Shown: piece by piece, positions 8,476 through 19,200 of the stretch
Layout of the letters: each line of letters starts with the position of its first letter
Position numbering within the stretch: position 1 is the first letter of the stretch
Source of the DNA: an uncultured Pirellula sp.
GTDB lineage: Bacteria > Planctomycetota > Planctomycetia > Pirellulales > Pirellulaceae
Length of the DNA stretch: 64,000 bases
Assembly: GCA_903892355.1 (NCBI GenBank)
Contig: CAITIE010000084.1
Location: 116,472 to 180,471, forward strand
Direction: 5' to 3'
Notes under the pieces: generated by a model
The model's database searches: none
Seen by the model: the letters and a program-made list of their open reading frames with translations, nothing else
Told to the model about the DNA's origin: nothing
Position numbers and translations under genes: made by a program

Positions 8476-9474
8476 ATGAACAGCACCCACCAAAGTTACG
8501 AGTTCATCGATTTTGGTAATGGTAGAAAGCTTGAGCGGTTCGGAGAGATCGTCGTCGATCGACCTTGCCCAGCCGCCGTAGAGCCGAAATCGTCTCCAGA
8601 AGCGTGGTTATCAGCCGAGCTAATTTATGATGGCTCGCGGTTGAATGGCGGAGTGCGAGGTGGTTGGGTGTACCAAGGCCGCCGCGTCTCGGATCCGGAG
8701 GCAATCGAAAGCTGGGAGTGTGGGGCGTCCGGTTTGCGTTTTCGCGTGAAGCCTCAGCAGTCCGGGCAACTCGGTCTGTTTCCCGAGCATTGGAACACAT
8801 GGCCGTGGGTTGAGGATCGAATCGCGGAGTGGCTCGCTGAGCGATCGGCCATGGCAGGCAGTCGAAATACTTCCGATGGACTGAGCATCGATCCGGCAAT
8901 CGATCCGGCATGTACAGCGCCAGTAAGCACAGCTCCTGAAGGTACCGGCGTGCCGAGGGCGCTTCATTTGTTCGCGTACACAGGCGCAACGACGCTCGCC
9001 ATGGCGTCGTTTGGGGCTAGCGTTACGCATGTCGATGCGATGGAATCCGCGGTGGCGTGGGGGAGAGAGAACGCTCGATGTTCTGGATTGAGCGACAAGC
9101 CGATTCGATGGATTGTGGACGATGCGAGGCTCTATGTTGCGAGGGAGCTGCGACGAGGCAAGCGGTATGAGTTGATCGTGCTCGACCCGCCCAGCTACGG
9201 GCATGGTGTGAAGGGGAAAGCGTGGGAGATCCACCGCGACCTGATGCCGCTGATGCATGATTGCTGGAAACTCCTGTCCGAATCGCCGATCGGAATCGTA
9301 TTCACGGGCCATAGCCGCGACGTGTCCATGCAAAAAATTCGGGCGGAATTGGAGGATGCCCCAGGGACGACCACCGGTGTGTCTTGCGATGTGACTCAAG
9401 CAAAACTCGTTGATTTAGCGGGGCGAGTGTTGGATTGTGGTTATGTTGCGAGTTTTGAACCTGTTCGGTTGTAG
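8476..9474 (+). CDS. Class I SAM-dependent methyltransferase, RlmI/RlmK-like
   Basis: A 332-residue protein. SAM-binding motif I is ALHLFAYTGATTLAMASFGA (from about residue 162), followed by the acidic strand VTHVDAMESAVAWGRENA. A catalytic-type LDPPSYG lies near residue 236. This arrangement matches the family of RlmI/RlmK and related proteins that methylate cytosine or guanine in 23S rRNA. The N-terminal strand-rich region (about 1-120) is divergent and no PUA domain was clearly seen, so the exact substrate is unassigned. It is transcribed divergently from ilvH with 123 bases between. Confidence 0.8.
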   Translation: MNSTHQSYEFIDFGNGRKLERFGEIVVDRPCPAAVEPKSSPEAWLSAELIYDGSRLNGGVRGGWVYQGRRVSDPEAIESWECGASGLRFRVKPQQSGQLGLFPEHWNTWPWVEDRIAEWLAERSAMAGSRNTSDGLSIDPAIDPACTAPVSTAPEGTGVPRALHLFAYTGATTLAMASFGASVTHVDAMESAVAWGRENARCSGLSDKPIRWIVDDARLYVARELRRGKRYELIVLDPPSYGHGVKGKAWEIHRDLMPLMHDCWKLLSESPIGIVFTGHSRDVSMQKIRAELEDAPGTTTGVSCDVTQAKLVDLAGRVLDCGYVASFEPVRL

Positions 9475-9500
9475 TGGGATATGCGGAACGCTTGAGCGAA

Positions 9501-9675
9501 TCGCTGTGTAGAATATCGCGGTGAAGAACATCGCGGTGTAGAATGTGAACGAAAACTGCAGTCTCTTCGGGAAAGCCCCTTTTGGGAGATGGCCTTGAGT
9601 GAAGGTCGTTTTGGCGAGTCTGTTTGACGATGATTGCTTGCCGGTGTGCAGTTTTTCTGGGTGCAGTTTTTGCAA
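9501..9675. repeat. Two sets of 15-bp tandem repeats in a spacer
   Basis: Set one is three units of TCGCGGTGTAGAATG type at 9501-9515, 9516-9530 and 9531-9545. Set two is two units beginning GTGCAGTTTTT at 9646-9660 and 9661-9675. Both lie in the 248-bp spacer between the methyltransferase and the DCC gene. Confidence 0.8.
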
Positions 9676-9722
9676 AGGTCGCAGTAGGCTTGAAAGTGAA
9701 GCAGCACGAGATCGGGAGCACG

Positions 9723-10106
9723 ATGAAGCAGGATGTCGTCCTCTACGATGGTCATTGCCGATTTTGCACTCGGCAAATCGAGACCCTCAGGCGGCTGGAT
9801 GGCAAGAATCGGCTTCGATTTTTGTCGTTGCACGACCCCAGTGTTGCGACAGACTATCCCGATTTGAGCTTCGATCAGTTGATGGCGGAAATGTGGGTCA
9901 TCTCCACCGATGCTGTTCGCTACGGTGGGGCCAATGCCCTGAGATATCTTTCGCGTCGATTGCCGATCCTGTGGCCCGTATCTCCTTTGTTGCACTTCCC
10001 GGGATCGATGCCTGTTTGGAGGTGGCTGTATCGCCAAGTCGCCAAACGCCGCTATCGGATCGCTGGTCGAACCTGTGAGGATGGGACCTGTTCGCTGCAC
10101 CGCTGA
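9723..10106 (+). CDS. Thiol-disulfide oxidoreductase of the DCC family (DUF393)
   Basis: A 127-residue protein opening MKQDVVLYDGHCRFCTRQI, the DxxCxxC signature of the DCC family, with Cys12 and Cys15 as the likely redox pair. The family is predicted to act as thioredoxin-like oxidoreductases; physiological partners are mostly unknown. A GGGAG element lies just upstream of the ATG at 9723. Reading further upstream adds 33 residues that overlap the spacer repeats and was rejected. The C-terminal segment (LRYLSRRLPILWPVSPLLHFPG) is typical. Confidence 0.85.
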   Translation: MKQDVVLYDGHCRFCTRQIETLRRLDGKNRLRFLSLHDPSVATDYPDLSFDQLMAEMWVISTDAVRYGGANALRYLSRRLPILWPVSPLLHFPGSMPVWRWLYRQVAKRRYRIAGRTCEDGTCSLHR

Positions 10107-10172
10107 AGCAGTCTTCGTTTTCCAAAGGTGGGATGGTCGCAATAGAGGGGCTTTCCCCAATCGCTCGACAAT

Positions 10173-10201
10173 ACAACCCCGCTTGTGGCTGTCGGGGTTG
10201 T
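10173..10201. terminator. Terminator-like hairpin after the DCC gene
   Basis: Arms 10173-10181 and 10193-10201 form a perfect 9-bp G+C-rich stem around an 11-base loop. The downstream bases are only moderately T-rich. It lies 66 bases after the DCC stop and before rimI. Confidence 0.55.
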
Positions 10202-10373
10202 CGTGCTAGCATTTTCTTGGTTCGCAAGGAATCTTCGTCGATTCCATCTTGGTTTGTAGCGAGTTGATTTGGTATTGTCTGCCTCGCGTCCCATGAGGCG
10301 TGAAGTAGCAAACGGAGCGGCGAGCGGGAAGGAACCTGCGGCGACTCCGAACCCCTAGGAAGGAACCTAGCTG

Positions 10374-10895
10374 ATGCCAAAGCCACTGAGTACCCAATCC
10401 TCAGCCCATATCCGATGGATGATACGCCGAGATATGCCTGCAGTCTTGGGGATTGAGAACGAGAGCTTTGAGTTTCCCTGGACCGAAGATGAGTTCATTC
10501 GTTGTCTTCGCCAGCGCGACTGCATTGGGATGGTGGCTGAGTACTCCGAGCAAGTCGTCGGGTTCATGATTTATGAACTGCACCGCACACGTATTCATGT
10601 CCTTTCGTTTGCGGTACACCCCGATTTCCGGCGTCAGTCGGTCGGCTCCGCCATGATCACCAAGTTGGTGTCAAAGCTTGCTTACCAGCGCCGCAATCGC
10701 ATCGTGCTCGAAGTTCGCGAAACCAATTTATCGGCGCAGCTATTCTTTCGCAGTTTAGGTTTCCGAGCCACGGGCGTACTGCGTAACTTCTACGAGGATT
10801 CGACCGAGGATGCATTCATGATGCAGTTGCAGTCGGTCACTCCGGAAGAAGCGATCGAGGCAGAGGCCGCCTATGGCCAACGCAAATCGGGCTAA
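10374..10895 (+). CDS. rimI: GNAT acetyltransferase, RimI-like
   Basis: A 173-residue GNAT-fold protein resembling RimI, which acetylates the N-terminal alanine of ribosomal protein S18. Visible features are the N-terminal RDMPAVLGIENESFEFPWTE, the acetyl-CoA motif VHPDFRRQSVGSAM, and the C-terminal NLSAQLFFRSLGFRATGVLRNFY characteristic of RimI. AGGAACC upstream supports the ATG at 10374. The C-terminal tail (EEAIEAEAAYGQRKSG) exceeds E. coli RimI by some 20 residues. No tsaB/tsaD gene is adjacent. Confidence 0.85.
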   Translation: MPKPLSTQSSAHIRWMIRRDMPAVLGIENESFEFPWTEDEFIRCLRQRDCIGMVAEYSEQVVGFMIYELHRTRIHVLSFAVHPDFRRQSVGSAMITKLVSKLAYQRRNRIVLEVRETNLSAQLFFRSLGFRATGVLRNFYEDSTEDAFMMQLQSVTPEEAIEAEAAYGQRKSG

Positions 10896-10991
10896 GGATC
10901 GACGGATACCCTCGAAGGATCCCCTGTTGCCTCTCACTGTCGTCTTTCGTGTTGCAAAGCGTTCCCAACGTTGAAGAAAGCGTCGTGCGTT

Positions 10992-11513
10992 ATGCCTTCG
11001 AAAAAGCTCTTATTCCGAGCCAAACGGTTTGATGTGGAAGAGGTTCAGGAAAGGCTCGAAAGCGGGGAACTATTGTCGAGGCATGTCGTACGGCACCCTG
11101 GGGCGGTGGTGGTGCTCCCGCTGATCGATCCACAGCATATATGCATGATCCACACCTACCGAGTCGCGATCGATAAGTGGCAATTGGAATTACCAGCAGG
11201 TACCTTGGACAAGGGGTTGCCGGCATCGGAGATGGCTCATCTCGAGTTGATGGAGGAGACGGGGTATCGAGCGGGAGTGATGACGCACGTCCACACCTTT
11301 GCGATGTCACCAGGGATCCTCGATGAAAAGATGCATTTTTATGTGGCCCGGGATTTGACCCCAGGTGAATCACAGCGCGAGTTGGGGGAGCAAATGAGCA
11401 ATCGCATCCTATCGTGGTCGGCCGTGGATCGTCTGCTTCGCGATGGCGAGATCATCGACGCGAAGACGCTGGTGGGATTGCTTTGGTACATGCGATACCG
11501 CGAGCACGCGTAG
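10992..11513 (+). CDS. Nudix hydrolase, ADP-ribose pyrophosphatase-like
   Basis: A 173-residue Nudix protein. The Nudix box starts GTLDKGLPASEM and ends LELMEETGY. The Gly and the EExG glutamates are kept, while the canonical Arg is Leu and the first box Glu is Leu. The preceding QLELPAGTL is typical of ADP-sugar pyrophosphatases (NudF-like), which cleave ADP-ribose to AMP and ribose phosphate. The altered positions leave the substrate open. The ATG at 10992 was chosen over a TTG at 10971. The next gene follows after a repeat-filled 128-base spacer. Confidence 0.82.
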   Translation: MPSKKLLFRAKRFDVEEVQERLESGELLSRHVVRHPGAVVVLPLIDPQHICMIHTYRVAIDKWQLELPAGTLDKGLPASEMAHLELMEETGYRAGVMTHVHTFAMSPGILDEKMHFYVARDLTPGESQRELGEQMSNRILSWSAVDRLLRDGEIIDAKTLVGLLWYMRYREHA

Positions 11514-11525
11514 CGAGCCATCAGT

Positions 11526-11613
11526 GCTGGGTTGTTGTATCGCTGGGTTGTTGAATAGCTGGGGCATCGATACCCTGGGTTGGTGCGGCGTGACCCTGGG
11601 TTGGTGCGGCGTG
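11526..11613. repeat. Adjacent 16-bp and 21-bp tandem repeats
   Basis: Two near-identical 16-bp units (GCTGGGTTGTTG plus four bases) at 11526-11541 and 11542-11557. Two perfect 21-bp units follow at 11572-11592 and 11593-11613. They fill most of the spacer between the Nudix and inositol-phosphatase genes. Confidence 0.85.
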
Positions 11614-11641
11614 CCCCATTTCTCGGAGAGTTCAGGCAATC

Positions 11642-12517
11642 GTGATAGATGCTTTAAGCGTGTTGGATACCTTCAGGTGGAACAAAGATCGATCGCGGGA
11701 GCGTCTTGCGCATCCTGTCGCTGAGGTCGCAATCGAAGCGGCTTGGGCGGGAGGATTGGAGTTGCTAAGGTTCTTTCGAAAGGAATTGCGGGTTCAGAGC
11801 AAAGGGGTCGCCAATTTCGTCAGCGAAGCGGATTTGGCTGCGGAATCGGCAGTGGTTTCCGCCATCCGATCCCGCTTTCCGGAACATGCGGTGATTTCGG
11901 AGGAGACGCATAGCGACCGGGCGGATTCCGAGCACCTGTGGATCATCGACCCATTGGACGGAACCAATAACTACTTGCATGGCATGCCCCATTTCGCAGT
12001 ATCGATTGGGTATTACGAGCGGGGTGTTGGCAAGGTTGGGGTGATCTGCAATCCTGCTGTAGGGGATTGGTTTGTGGCGGCTGAAGGGGAAGGTGCCTGG
12101 GCGAACGGCGAGCGATCACGGGTGAGTTCCGCAAAAGCCTTGAGCGATGCTATGGTGTCGTGCGGATTTTACTACGACCGGGGCAGCATGATGCAAACGA
12201 CTCTCGATACCCTTGCGGAACTTTTTCGCTGCGACATCCACGGAATGCGTCGCTGTGGAGCGGCTGCTCTGGACCTGGCGTATCTCTCATGCGGTTGGTT
12301 CGATGTGTTCTTCGAATACCGATTGAGTCCTTGGGATTACGCGGCGGGTGGTGTGCTGCTCCGCGAAGCGGGTGGAACGCTATCCGATTGTAGCGGTGCG
12401 GAATTGCCGCTGGGGCGGCCTAGCAGCGTGTGTGCCACCAACGGCCAACTGCATGTTCCAATGCTTGCGGTTGTAAGGCCACGCTGGCAACAACTCCGAT
12501 CCGAGCCACACGTGTGA
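11642..12517 (+). CDS. Inositol monophosphatase-family phosphatase
   Basis: A 291-residue Mg2+-dependent sugar-phosphatase. Motifs are SEADLAAES (about 61-69), the metal ligand ISEET (about 85-89), DPLDGTNN at 103-110, and the C-terminal SPWDYAAGGVLLREAGG. These match inositol monophosphatase/CysQ/fructose-1,6-bisphosphatase-like enzymes. The substrate cannot be told from sequence alone; 3'-phosphoadenosine-5'-phosphate, inositol phosphate and histidinol phosphate are all possible in the family. The GTG at 11642 is the most plausible start, giving about 30 residues before the conserved fold. Confidence 0.88.
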   Translation: MIDALSVLDTFRWNKDRSRERLAHPVAEVAIEAAWAGGLELLRFFRKELRVQSKGVANFVSEADLAAESAVVSAIRSRFPEHAVISEETHSDRADSEHLWIIDPLDGTNNYLHGMPHFAVSIGYYERGVGKVGVICNPAVGDWFVAAEGEGAWANGERSRVSSAKALSDAMVSCGFYYDRGSMMQTTLDTLAELFRCDIHGMRRCGAAALDLAYLSCGWFDVFFEYRLSPWDYAAGGVLLREAGGTLSDCSGAELPLGRPSSVCATNGQLHVPMLAVVRPRWQQLRSEPHV

Positions 12518-12650
12518 GCGAGTGGTGACTGGACGTCGGAACCCGCTGTCCTCCGGCGCTAGGCATGATCCAAACATTGTAGGAAGCCGATTTAGCGTTT
12601 CACCACCCGGCGCTCACGGGCTCAGACGGAGGGCAGCGTTGTGGTAGTCG

Positions 12651-13811
12651 TTACGAATCGGAAATAACGGGGGTGATTTCAAGGGTGATGTGCTCGGAAT
12701 CCCGAATAAGTTTGACGGGATACGATTTATCGGCCGGAAGTTGTTCGACAACGCTTCTGAAATCTTCGGGTGTAAAAACCTGTTGTTGGGCGATTTCGAG
12801 GATCACATCATCGATTTCCAGACCTGCTTTCTGTGCGGGGCCATCGGCGGTGATGCGTGTTACCAAAACGCCGCCGCGCACGGGTAGCTTCAATTCATCC
12901 GCGAGGGTTTGGGTCATCCGTTCCACCCGAAGACCAACTTTAGCCCGTCGAACTTTGCCGTACTGTGCGAGTTCACTTGTGATCCACTTCACGCGTGCGC
13001 TGGGGATGGCAAATCCTACTCCTTGAAATGCGCCGTTGGTGGTCATGATCGCGGTGTTGATCCCAACCAATTCCCCTTCGAGATCGATCAAGGCTCCGCC
13101 GGAGTTGCCTGGGTTGATCGCTGCATCGGTTTGAAGCAGTTGGCCTTCGACCATTCGGTTCAATGCTCGACCTTTGGAACTGATGATCCCGACGCTTACT
13201 GTTTGTTCAAGAGCGAATGGACTGCCGATAGCGATGACCCAGTCCCCAACGCCGAGACGGTCGGAATTTCCCAGGGTTACGAACGGGAGCGTCGAGTCCG
13301 ACTCGATGCGAAATGTAGCGAGGTCGCTCGAGGGGTCGGTCCGCAGATCGGTGCCGCTCAATTCGCGTCCGTCTCCCAGCCGAACTCGAATCCCTTTCGA
13401 GTCTTTGATGACGTGGTTGTTGGTGACGCAAAGCCCTGATGCGTTGATGATCACGCCGGACCCGATATTGAAGTTTCGCGCGGAATTTGCATCGAGCAGA
13501 TCGAGCTCATCGAGGGTGGAGTCGACATCCGCTCGTTTGGCTAACACGGTAACGACGGACTTCATCGTTTTGCTCGATGCGTTTTGGAATGCGAGCGATA
13601 AGTTCTTCGCTTGAGTTTTCGCAAATTCGTTGATGTCGATTTCTTGCGAAACGCTGTGGGAATGATTGGCGAAGACCGCGAGGCTGATTGCAAGCAGATA
13701 GCGGTAGATACGCAGGCGGCGAGCGAAACAACTTGTTCGGCGATCGGCTGGATGCCGGAGCAACCTTACTGGCATTTTCATGGTGGGTGATTTCGATGAA
13801 CAGGAATTCAT
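12651..13811 (-). CDS. HtrA/DegP-type serine protease with PDZ domain
   Basis: A 386-residue periplasmic quality-control protease. The N-terminus has a basic stretch then a hydrophobic segment (residues 35-48), serving as signal or anchor. The trypsin-like domain carries His133 (TNNHVIKD), Asp163 (SSDLATF) and Ser237 in GNSGGALID, a complete triad. A single PDZ domain follows (about 295-380: GGVLVTRITADGPAQKAGLEIDDVIL). The single PDZ resembles DegS/HtrA more than DegP. A GAGGA element precedes the ATG at 13811; an internal ATG at 13781 is an alternative. It is divergent from the phosphorylase gene. Confidence 0.9.
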   Translation of the reverse strand: MNSCSSKSPTMKMPVRLLRHPADRRTSCFARRLRIYRYLLAISLAVFANHSHSVSQEIDINEFAKTQAKNLSLAFQNASSKTMKSVVTVLAKRADVDSTLDELDLLDANSARNFNIGSGVIINASGLCVTNNHVIKDSKGIRVRLGDGRELSGTDLRTDPSSDLATFRIESDSTLPFVTLGNSDRLGVGDWVIAIGSPFALEQTVSVGIISSKGRALNRMVEGQLLQTDAAINPGNSGGALIDLEGELVGINTAIMTTNGAFQGVGFAIPSARVKWITSELAQYGKVRRAKVGLRVERMTQTLADELKLPVRGGVLVTRITADGPAQKAGLEIDDVILEIAQQQVFTPEDFRSVVEQLPADKSYPVKLIRDSEHITLEITPVISDS

Positions 13812-13890
13812 GTCAGATCCTCGTCGTGGGCATCTTCGGATGGTCGCGTTTGGTCTATCATCTCATCATACGTCGTTTTCATGATACGTT

Positions 13891-13926
13891 GCAGTGGTAG
13901 GTGTCGAGGCAGTGGTAGGTGTCGAG
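13891..13926. repeat. Perfect 18-bp tandem duplication upstream of the phosphorylase gene
   Basis: Units 13891-13908 and 13909-13926 are identical and end two bases before the chosen ATG at 13929. The duplicated 3' part carries the GGTGTCGAG that sits in the ribosome-binding position, so the RBS region itself was duplicated. Confidence 0.9.
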
Positions 13927-13928
13927 CG

Positions 13929-15233
13929 ATGATTCCAGCGGTAGTGATTGCAAAAAAGCGGGATCGGCAAGCGTTGACGCGTGCGGAGATCGATTTCATG
14001 GTCACCGGGTACGCGCGTGGCGTGATTCCTGATTACCAAATGTCCGCATTGGCGATGGCGATCTACATCCAAGGCATGGACGCTCGTGAAATCGCGGATT
14101 TGACGGACATCATGATCGCGAGCGGTACGCGTCTCAAGCGGGTCAGCGATCGCCCGAGGGTGGACAAGCATTCGACGGGTGGGCTCGGCGATAAGACTTC
14201 GTTGATCCTCGCACCCCTACTCGCCTGTTGCGATCTCGATGTTCCGATGATCAGCGGGCGAGGGCTTGGGATCACCGGCGGTACACTGGATAAATTGGAA
14301 GCGATCCCAGGATTTCGTTGCAATTTGACCGATGAGGAATCGGAGAGCCAATTGCGAGAGATCGGCTGTTTCATCACCGGAGCGACGGACTTGTTGGTTC
14401 CCGCGGATAAGAAACTCTACGCGCTGCGAGACGTCACCGGTACGGTTCCATCGATCGCGTTGATCACCGCGAGTATCATGTCCAAAAAGATTGCCGAGAC
14501 CTTGGACGCATTGGTGCTCGACGTGAAGTGCGGTAGTGGGGCGTTTTTGCCCACGCGCGAACGAGCTGAGGCGTTGGCGGATTCGCTGATATCCAATGGA
14601 AAGCGCGCGGGTATCGCAACGACAGCACTCATCACCGATATGAACCAACCGCTGGGTGAAATGGTCGGGAATGCGTGCGAAGTCGACGAGTCGATCCGGG
14701 TTTTAGAAAACGCAGGGCCCGAGGACGTCCGCGAGTTGACTTTGGAACTGTGCTCCCGACTGTTGGTGGCAACTGGAAAATCGAACGATGCTGCGTCGGC
14801 GAGAGGCACTCTTTTAGGGCATCTCAGCAGCGGGAGGGCGATGGAGCGATTTGAAAGGATGGTCACCCACCAAGGTGGCGATTTGTCAGCGCCCCGGCCG
14901 ATCGCGAAGACCGTGACGTGGCACGCGCCGAAAAGTGGCTATTTGGTATCGATCGACGGGCAAAAGTTCGGGCAAGCAATCGTGGTCTTGGGCGGTGGTC
15001 GCGCGTTTGCTGGCCAAGCGATCGATTTCTCGGTAGGGCTTCGGATCCTGGCCAGGCTCGGTGACAACGTGAAGGCTGGCGAGGAGATGCTTCACGTTTA
15101 CGGGGATCGGGAGGATCAAGTCACTGAAGCGATGGAATTGATCACCCAAGCCATTCACATCGCCGACGATCCGACCGCGGCTCCACGCCTTTGGACCGAG
15201 TTCGCTCATCGAAATAACGAACCCACAGCCTAG
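13929..15233 (+). CDS. Thymidine / pyrimidine-nucleoside phosphorylase
   Basis: A 434-residue enzyme splitting thymidine or other pyrimidine nucleosides with phosphate, for nucleoside salvage. Motifs: the DKHSTGGLGDKTSL phosphate-binding loop (79-92), SGRGLGITGGTLDKLEAIPGF, the catalytic-region LRDVTGTVPSIALI, and KCGSGAF. The length matches B. subtilis Pdp (about 434) and E. coli DeoA (440). The ATG at 13929 was preferred over 13881 because the intervening codons only translate the 18-bp duplication. Whether it prefers thymidine only or also uridine cannot be decided here. Confidence 0.93.
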   Translation: MIPAVVIAKKRDRQALTRAEIDFMVTGYARGVIPDYQMSALAMAIYIQGMDAREIADLTDIMIASGTRLKRVSDRPRVDKHSTGGLGDKTSLILAPLLACCDLDVPMISGRGLGITGGTLDKLEAIPGFRCNLTDEESESQLREIGCFITGATDLLVPADKKLYALRDVTGTVPSIALITASIMSKKIAETLDALVLDVKCGSGAFLPTRERAEALADSLISNGKRAGIATTALITDMNQPLGEMVGNACEVDESIRVLENAGPEDVRELTLELCSRLLVATGKSNDAASARGTLLGHLSSGRAMERFERMVTHQGGDLSAPRPIAKTVTWHAPKSGYLVSIDGQKFGQAIVVLGGGRAFAGQAIDFSVGLRILARLGDNVKAGEEMLHVYGDREDQVTEAMELITQAIHIADDPTAAPRLWTEFAHRNNEPTA

Positions 15234-15278
15234 GTAACCTGACGGCCAATTGATGCGGAACGGGTAGGACTGGGCTGA

Positions 15279-16679
<1,401 letters not shown>

Positions 16680-16715
16680 GCTTGCGAGGGGTGGTTCGTT
16701 AAGCCACGCAGGCTG

Positions 16716-18707
16716 CTATTGCGGGCTTTCCTGCTGTTCTGCGGCTTTGGATTCGAAGAGTGCCAAGGCTTTTTGGAGCGATGGCTGGAATGGATCGAGT
16801 GCGACCGCTCGGCGTTGTTGTTCGGCGGCTTCTCGGTAGCGTTTGAGGGAGGCATAGCAGTGCGCCAGGGTATCCAAGTAAGCTGCTCGGCTGTTTTCTA
16901 GCGAGCAAGCTTTTCTGCTGAAGAAGAGTGCTTCGTCGAGGTTGCCTTCGGTGTTGGTCATCAGCCAAGCCAGCGTATTCATTTGATTGGCCAAGGCGCG
17001 TTGTTCGGTTGCCAAGGCCCTCGGGTTGTCCCGTTTGAGCTCTCGTTCCCTCGCATCGATTTCCGAACGCAGCGAGAGTGTGATCTGTTTTTGGAGAGTT
17101 TTCCGTTGATTCTTTTGCTCGTCGGTTTCGGGCAATCGGTACAAGCCAATGAGTGCATCGACGTTTTCCTGCGAGAGTTCGATCGCTTTCAAAAAACAAT
17201 CCCGAGCTTTTTCGGGTTGTTCGTTGCGAGCGTAATCGTTGCCTTGGAACAGGTAGTAATTCGAGACCAAGCTATCGCCGCTTTGCTCGGAGACTTGGGT
17301 CCGGAACAAGGGTTCGTTTTCGAAACGCTTGGCGAACTTCTCGATCGATGCGGCTGCTTCATCGTCCCGCTCGAGTTCATGCATTAACTGCGAAAGTTGA
17401 GTTAGGTTGATGATGGTCGCCAGTTCCGCAGCGTCTTCTTGATCTTTTAATGCCTTGCGAAGTTCCGTCTCGGCCCATGGGAATTGGCCGCGTCGGATCA
17501 AGTATTCGGCGAGGGTAGAGCGTTCAAACGCTTGGGATGCATTGCGAGCGAAAAGGAGTTCCAATTGGGGATTGAGTTGATTCTTTGGGTCTTTTTCTTG
17601 GATCGCGGGTTCACCGCGCGATGTTACAGAGATGCGATCCGAAGTCCTTTCGGCAACCTTTTGAGCCAGTTCCGCGTTGCCTTGTTGGCCCCAGCTCTCG
17701 GCGAGCAAGTAACCGAATCTCGGGTCTTGAAGGGCTGAGCGAAGGCTGTCGTGTTGTTCTTGGACCAGTTCCGGCAGATTCACGGTAAGCGCCCACTGCG
17801 CGAACTCGAGCAATTGCTGTTCGCGTTGGACCCCCATGGATTTGAACGATTCTGGGATCGTGCGTGCAAGTTCGAGTGCTTGCGAGCGGCTCGTATCCGT
17901 TTTCGGGATTTGCTGAACAGCCCATTGTCGCAACTCGTTCAAGATTTCGACGCTGGTTTCCATCGATTTGGATTGCAGCAAGTTGGTTTCGCGGTTGATG
18001 ATTTCCAGCCATCGATCGAGCTGGAATTCATGCGGGTTTGCTGTTTGTTCAAGGACCCAGCGGCTGGCAGAGCTTCGGGATCCATCGAGGAGCGTTGCGA
18101 CCAGTTCAAGTCGTTCAGAAGCTGTTTGGCCGACGTTTGGTTTACCTCGCATCACGTGCAAGGCGGCGAGTTTGGCGAGGCATCCCTGAGTTTCGTAACG
18201 TACCAATCTACACAGAGCGTTGAGCCCTTCGTCGTTTTCCAACTGATTGAGCTGGTTGATAAAACCGGATTTTTCATGGAGTGCCGCAGCGGTGTAAAGC
18301 GATAGGATCCGTCGAACACGAGGAGGGTCCGATTCCCAAGCCCAATTGAACTGGTTGCTTTGAACGAGATATCGAGCTTGGCTGGCGATTTGAGGGTCGG
18401 GATCGAAGCTCGCTTGGTGGAGTTGGTCAAGGGCACGAACGCCGATCCGTTCCAATTCACTCTGAGCTTGCAATCGGGTGGAATAACTTTCGGCGCCGAG
18501 TTTTCGAATCCAAGAAGCGATCTCTTGCTGCAGCGGATCGTGTTGGTGGGCAGAGTCGGTGGTTCCAGCCGATGTTGCTCCCGACTGGAACGGTGCCAAA
18601 CCGAAAGATCGGAGGGAAGGCAATCCTAGGCATAGCATTGGGAAAAACACCATGATACCGACGGTAGCGACGCTCGCGCTATGGCTGTTTCGTCGTGTGT
18701 TCTGCAT
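16716..18707 (-). CDS. Large secreted TPR-repeat protein
   Basis: A 663-residue protein with an N-terminal hydrophobic segment (about 15-35) acting as signal or anchor. Residues about 60-120 are HEAT-like (LGAESYSTRLQAQSELERIG, then DPQIASQARYLV), a pattern common in planctomycete periplasmic proteins. The C-terminal half is TPR-like: LFQGNDYARNEQPEKARDCFLKAIELSQ, and NTLAWLMTNTEGNLDEALFFSRKAC followed by a repeat ending RRAVALDPFQPSLQKAL. Its role is probably scaffold or protein-protein contact outside the cytoplasm. The specific function is unknown. Confidence 0.75.
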   Translation of the reverse strand: MQNTRRNSHSASVATVGIMVFFPMLCLGLPSLRSFGLAPFQSGATSAGTTDSAHQHDPLQQEIASWIRKLGAESYSTRLQAQSELERIGVRALDQLHQASFDPDPQIASQARYLVQSNQFNWAWESDPPRVRRILSLYTAAALHEKSGFINQLNQLENDEGLNALCRLVRYETQGCLAKLAALHVMRGKPNVGQTASERLELVATLLDGSRSSASRWVLEQTANPHEFQLDRWLEIINRETNLLQSKSMETSVEILNELRQWAVQQIPKTDTSRSQALELARTIPESFKSMGVQREQQLLEFAQWALTVNLPELVQEQHDSLRSALQDPRFGYLLAESWGQQGNAELAQKVAERTSDRISVTSRGEPAIQEKDPKNQLNPQLELLFARNASQAFERSTLAEYLIRRGQFPWAETELRKALKDQEDAAELATIINLTQLSQLMHELERDDEAAASIEKFAKRFENEPLFRTQVSEQSGDSLVSNYYLFQGNDYARNEQPEKARDCFLKAIELSQENVDALIGLYRLPETDEQKNQRKTLQKQITLSLRSEIDARERELKRDNPRALATEQRALANQMNTLAWLMTNTEGNLDEALFFSRKACSLENSRAAYLDTLAHCYASLKRYREAAEQQRRAVALDPFQPSLQKALALFESKAAEQQESPQ

Positions 18708-18873
18708 TGGGGAATCCTCCGGGTCATCCTGTCAACGGGGCCTCAACGACTAGTGTAGCTCATGTTGGTATTTTATGTTGTGTTTCACCAGTGATGACCG
18801 TTAGGATCGCTGCGACCGTCAATTCTCGGCAGCTTTCGAGTCCACAGCTTTTTCTTTGCGACTATTTCTCGAC

Positions 18874-18922
18874 GCGGGCCGCGATCTCTACGCCGGCCGC
18901 GATCTCTCTGCCGGCCGCGATG
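18874..18922. repeat. 18-bp tandem repeat, 2.7 copies
   Basis: Units start at 18874, 18892 and 18910 with core GGCCGCGATCTCT. The third is partial. Confidence 0.85.
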
Positions 18923-18994
18923 CTTAATTTGATCGTGGACAAAAATGAATGTTCTAGTTTTCCTGAACATTTTCGTGGTTGAACCTCGAAAATT

Positions 18995-19024
18995 TTGACA
19001 GACCACCCTAGACCACGATACCAT
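18995..19024 (+). promoter_or_regulatory. Sigma70-like promoter candidate for the PilM-like operon
   Basis: A perfect TTGACA at 18995-19000 and TACCAT at 19019-19024 are separated by 18 bases, about 175 bases upstream of the PilM-like ATG. No experimental support; the long leader is a caveat. Confidence 0.4.
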
Positions 19025-19200
19025 AGAGGATGACTGGATCGGGTCTTGCGCGGAGGCTTTCCAGTACTTGTTTCGCTCGTCAATGGCTTATCGATACATC
19101 CGATGCATCGTGGAACTGTCCGATGGCCCGGGGGGTCGGATGGGTTTTTGACCGAGCAGCTGCGCGAACTTGGATGAGCTGAGTGGGAGAATTTCGCACG

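Larger units (their letters stand above)
18708..19200. other. Intergenic region upstream of the PilM-like locus
   Basis: No gene is seen in 493 bases between the divergent TPR gene and the PilM-like gene. It contains an 18-bp tandem repeat (18874-18922) and a sigma70-like promoter candidate (18995-19024). Confidence 0.6.
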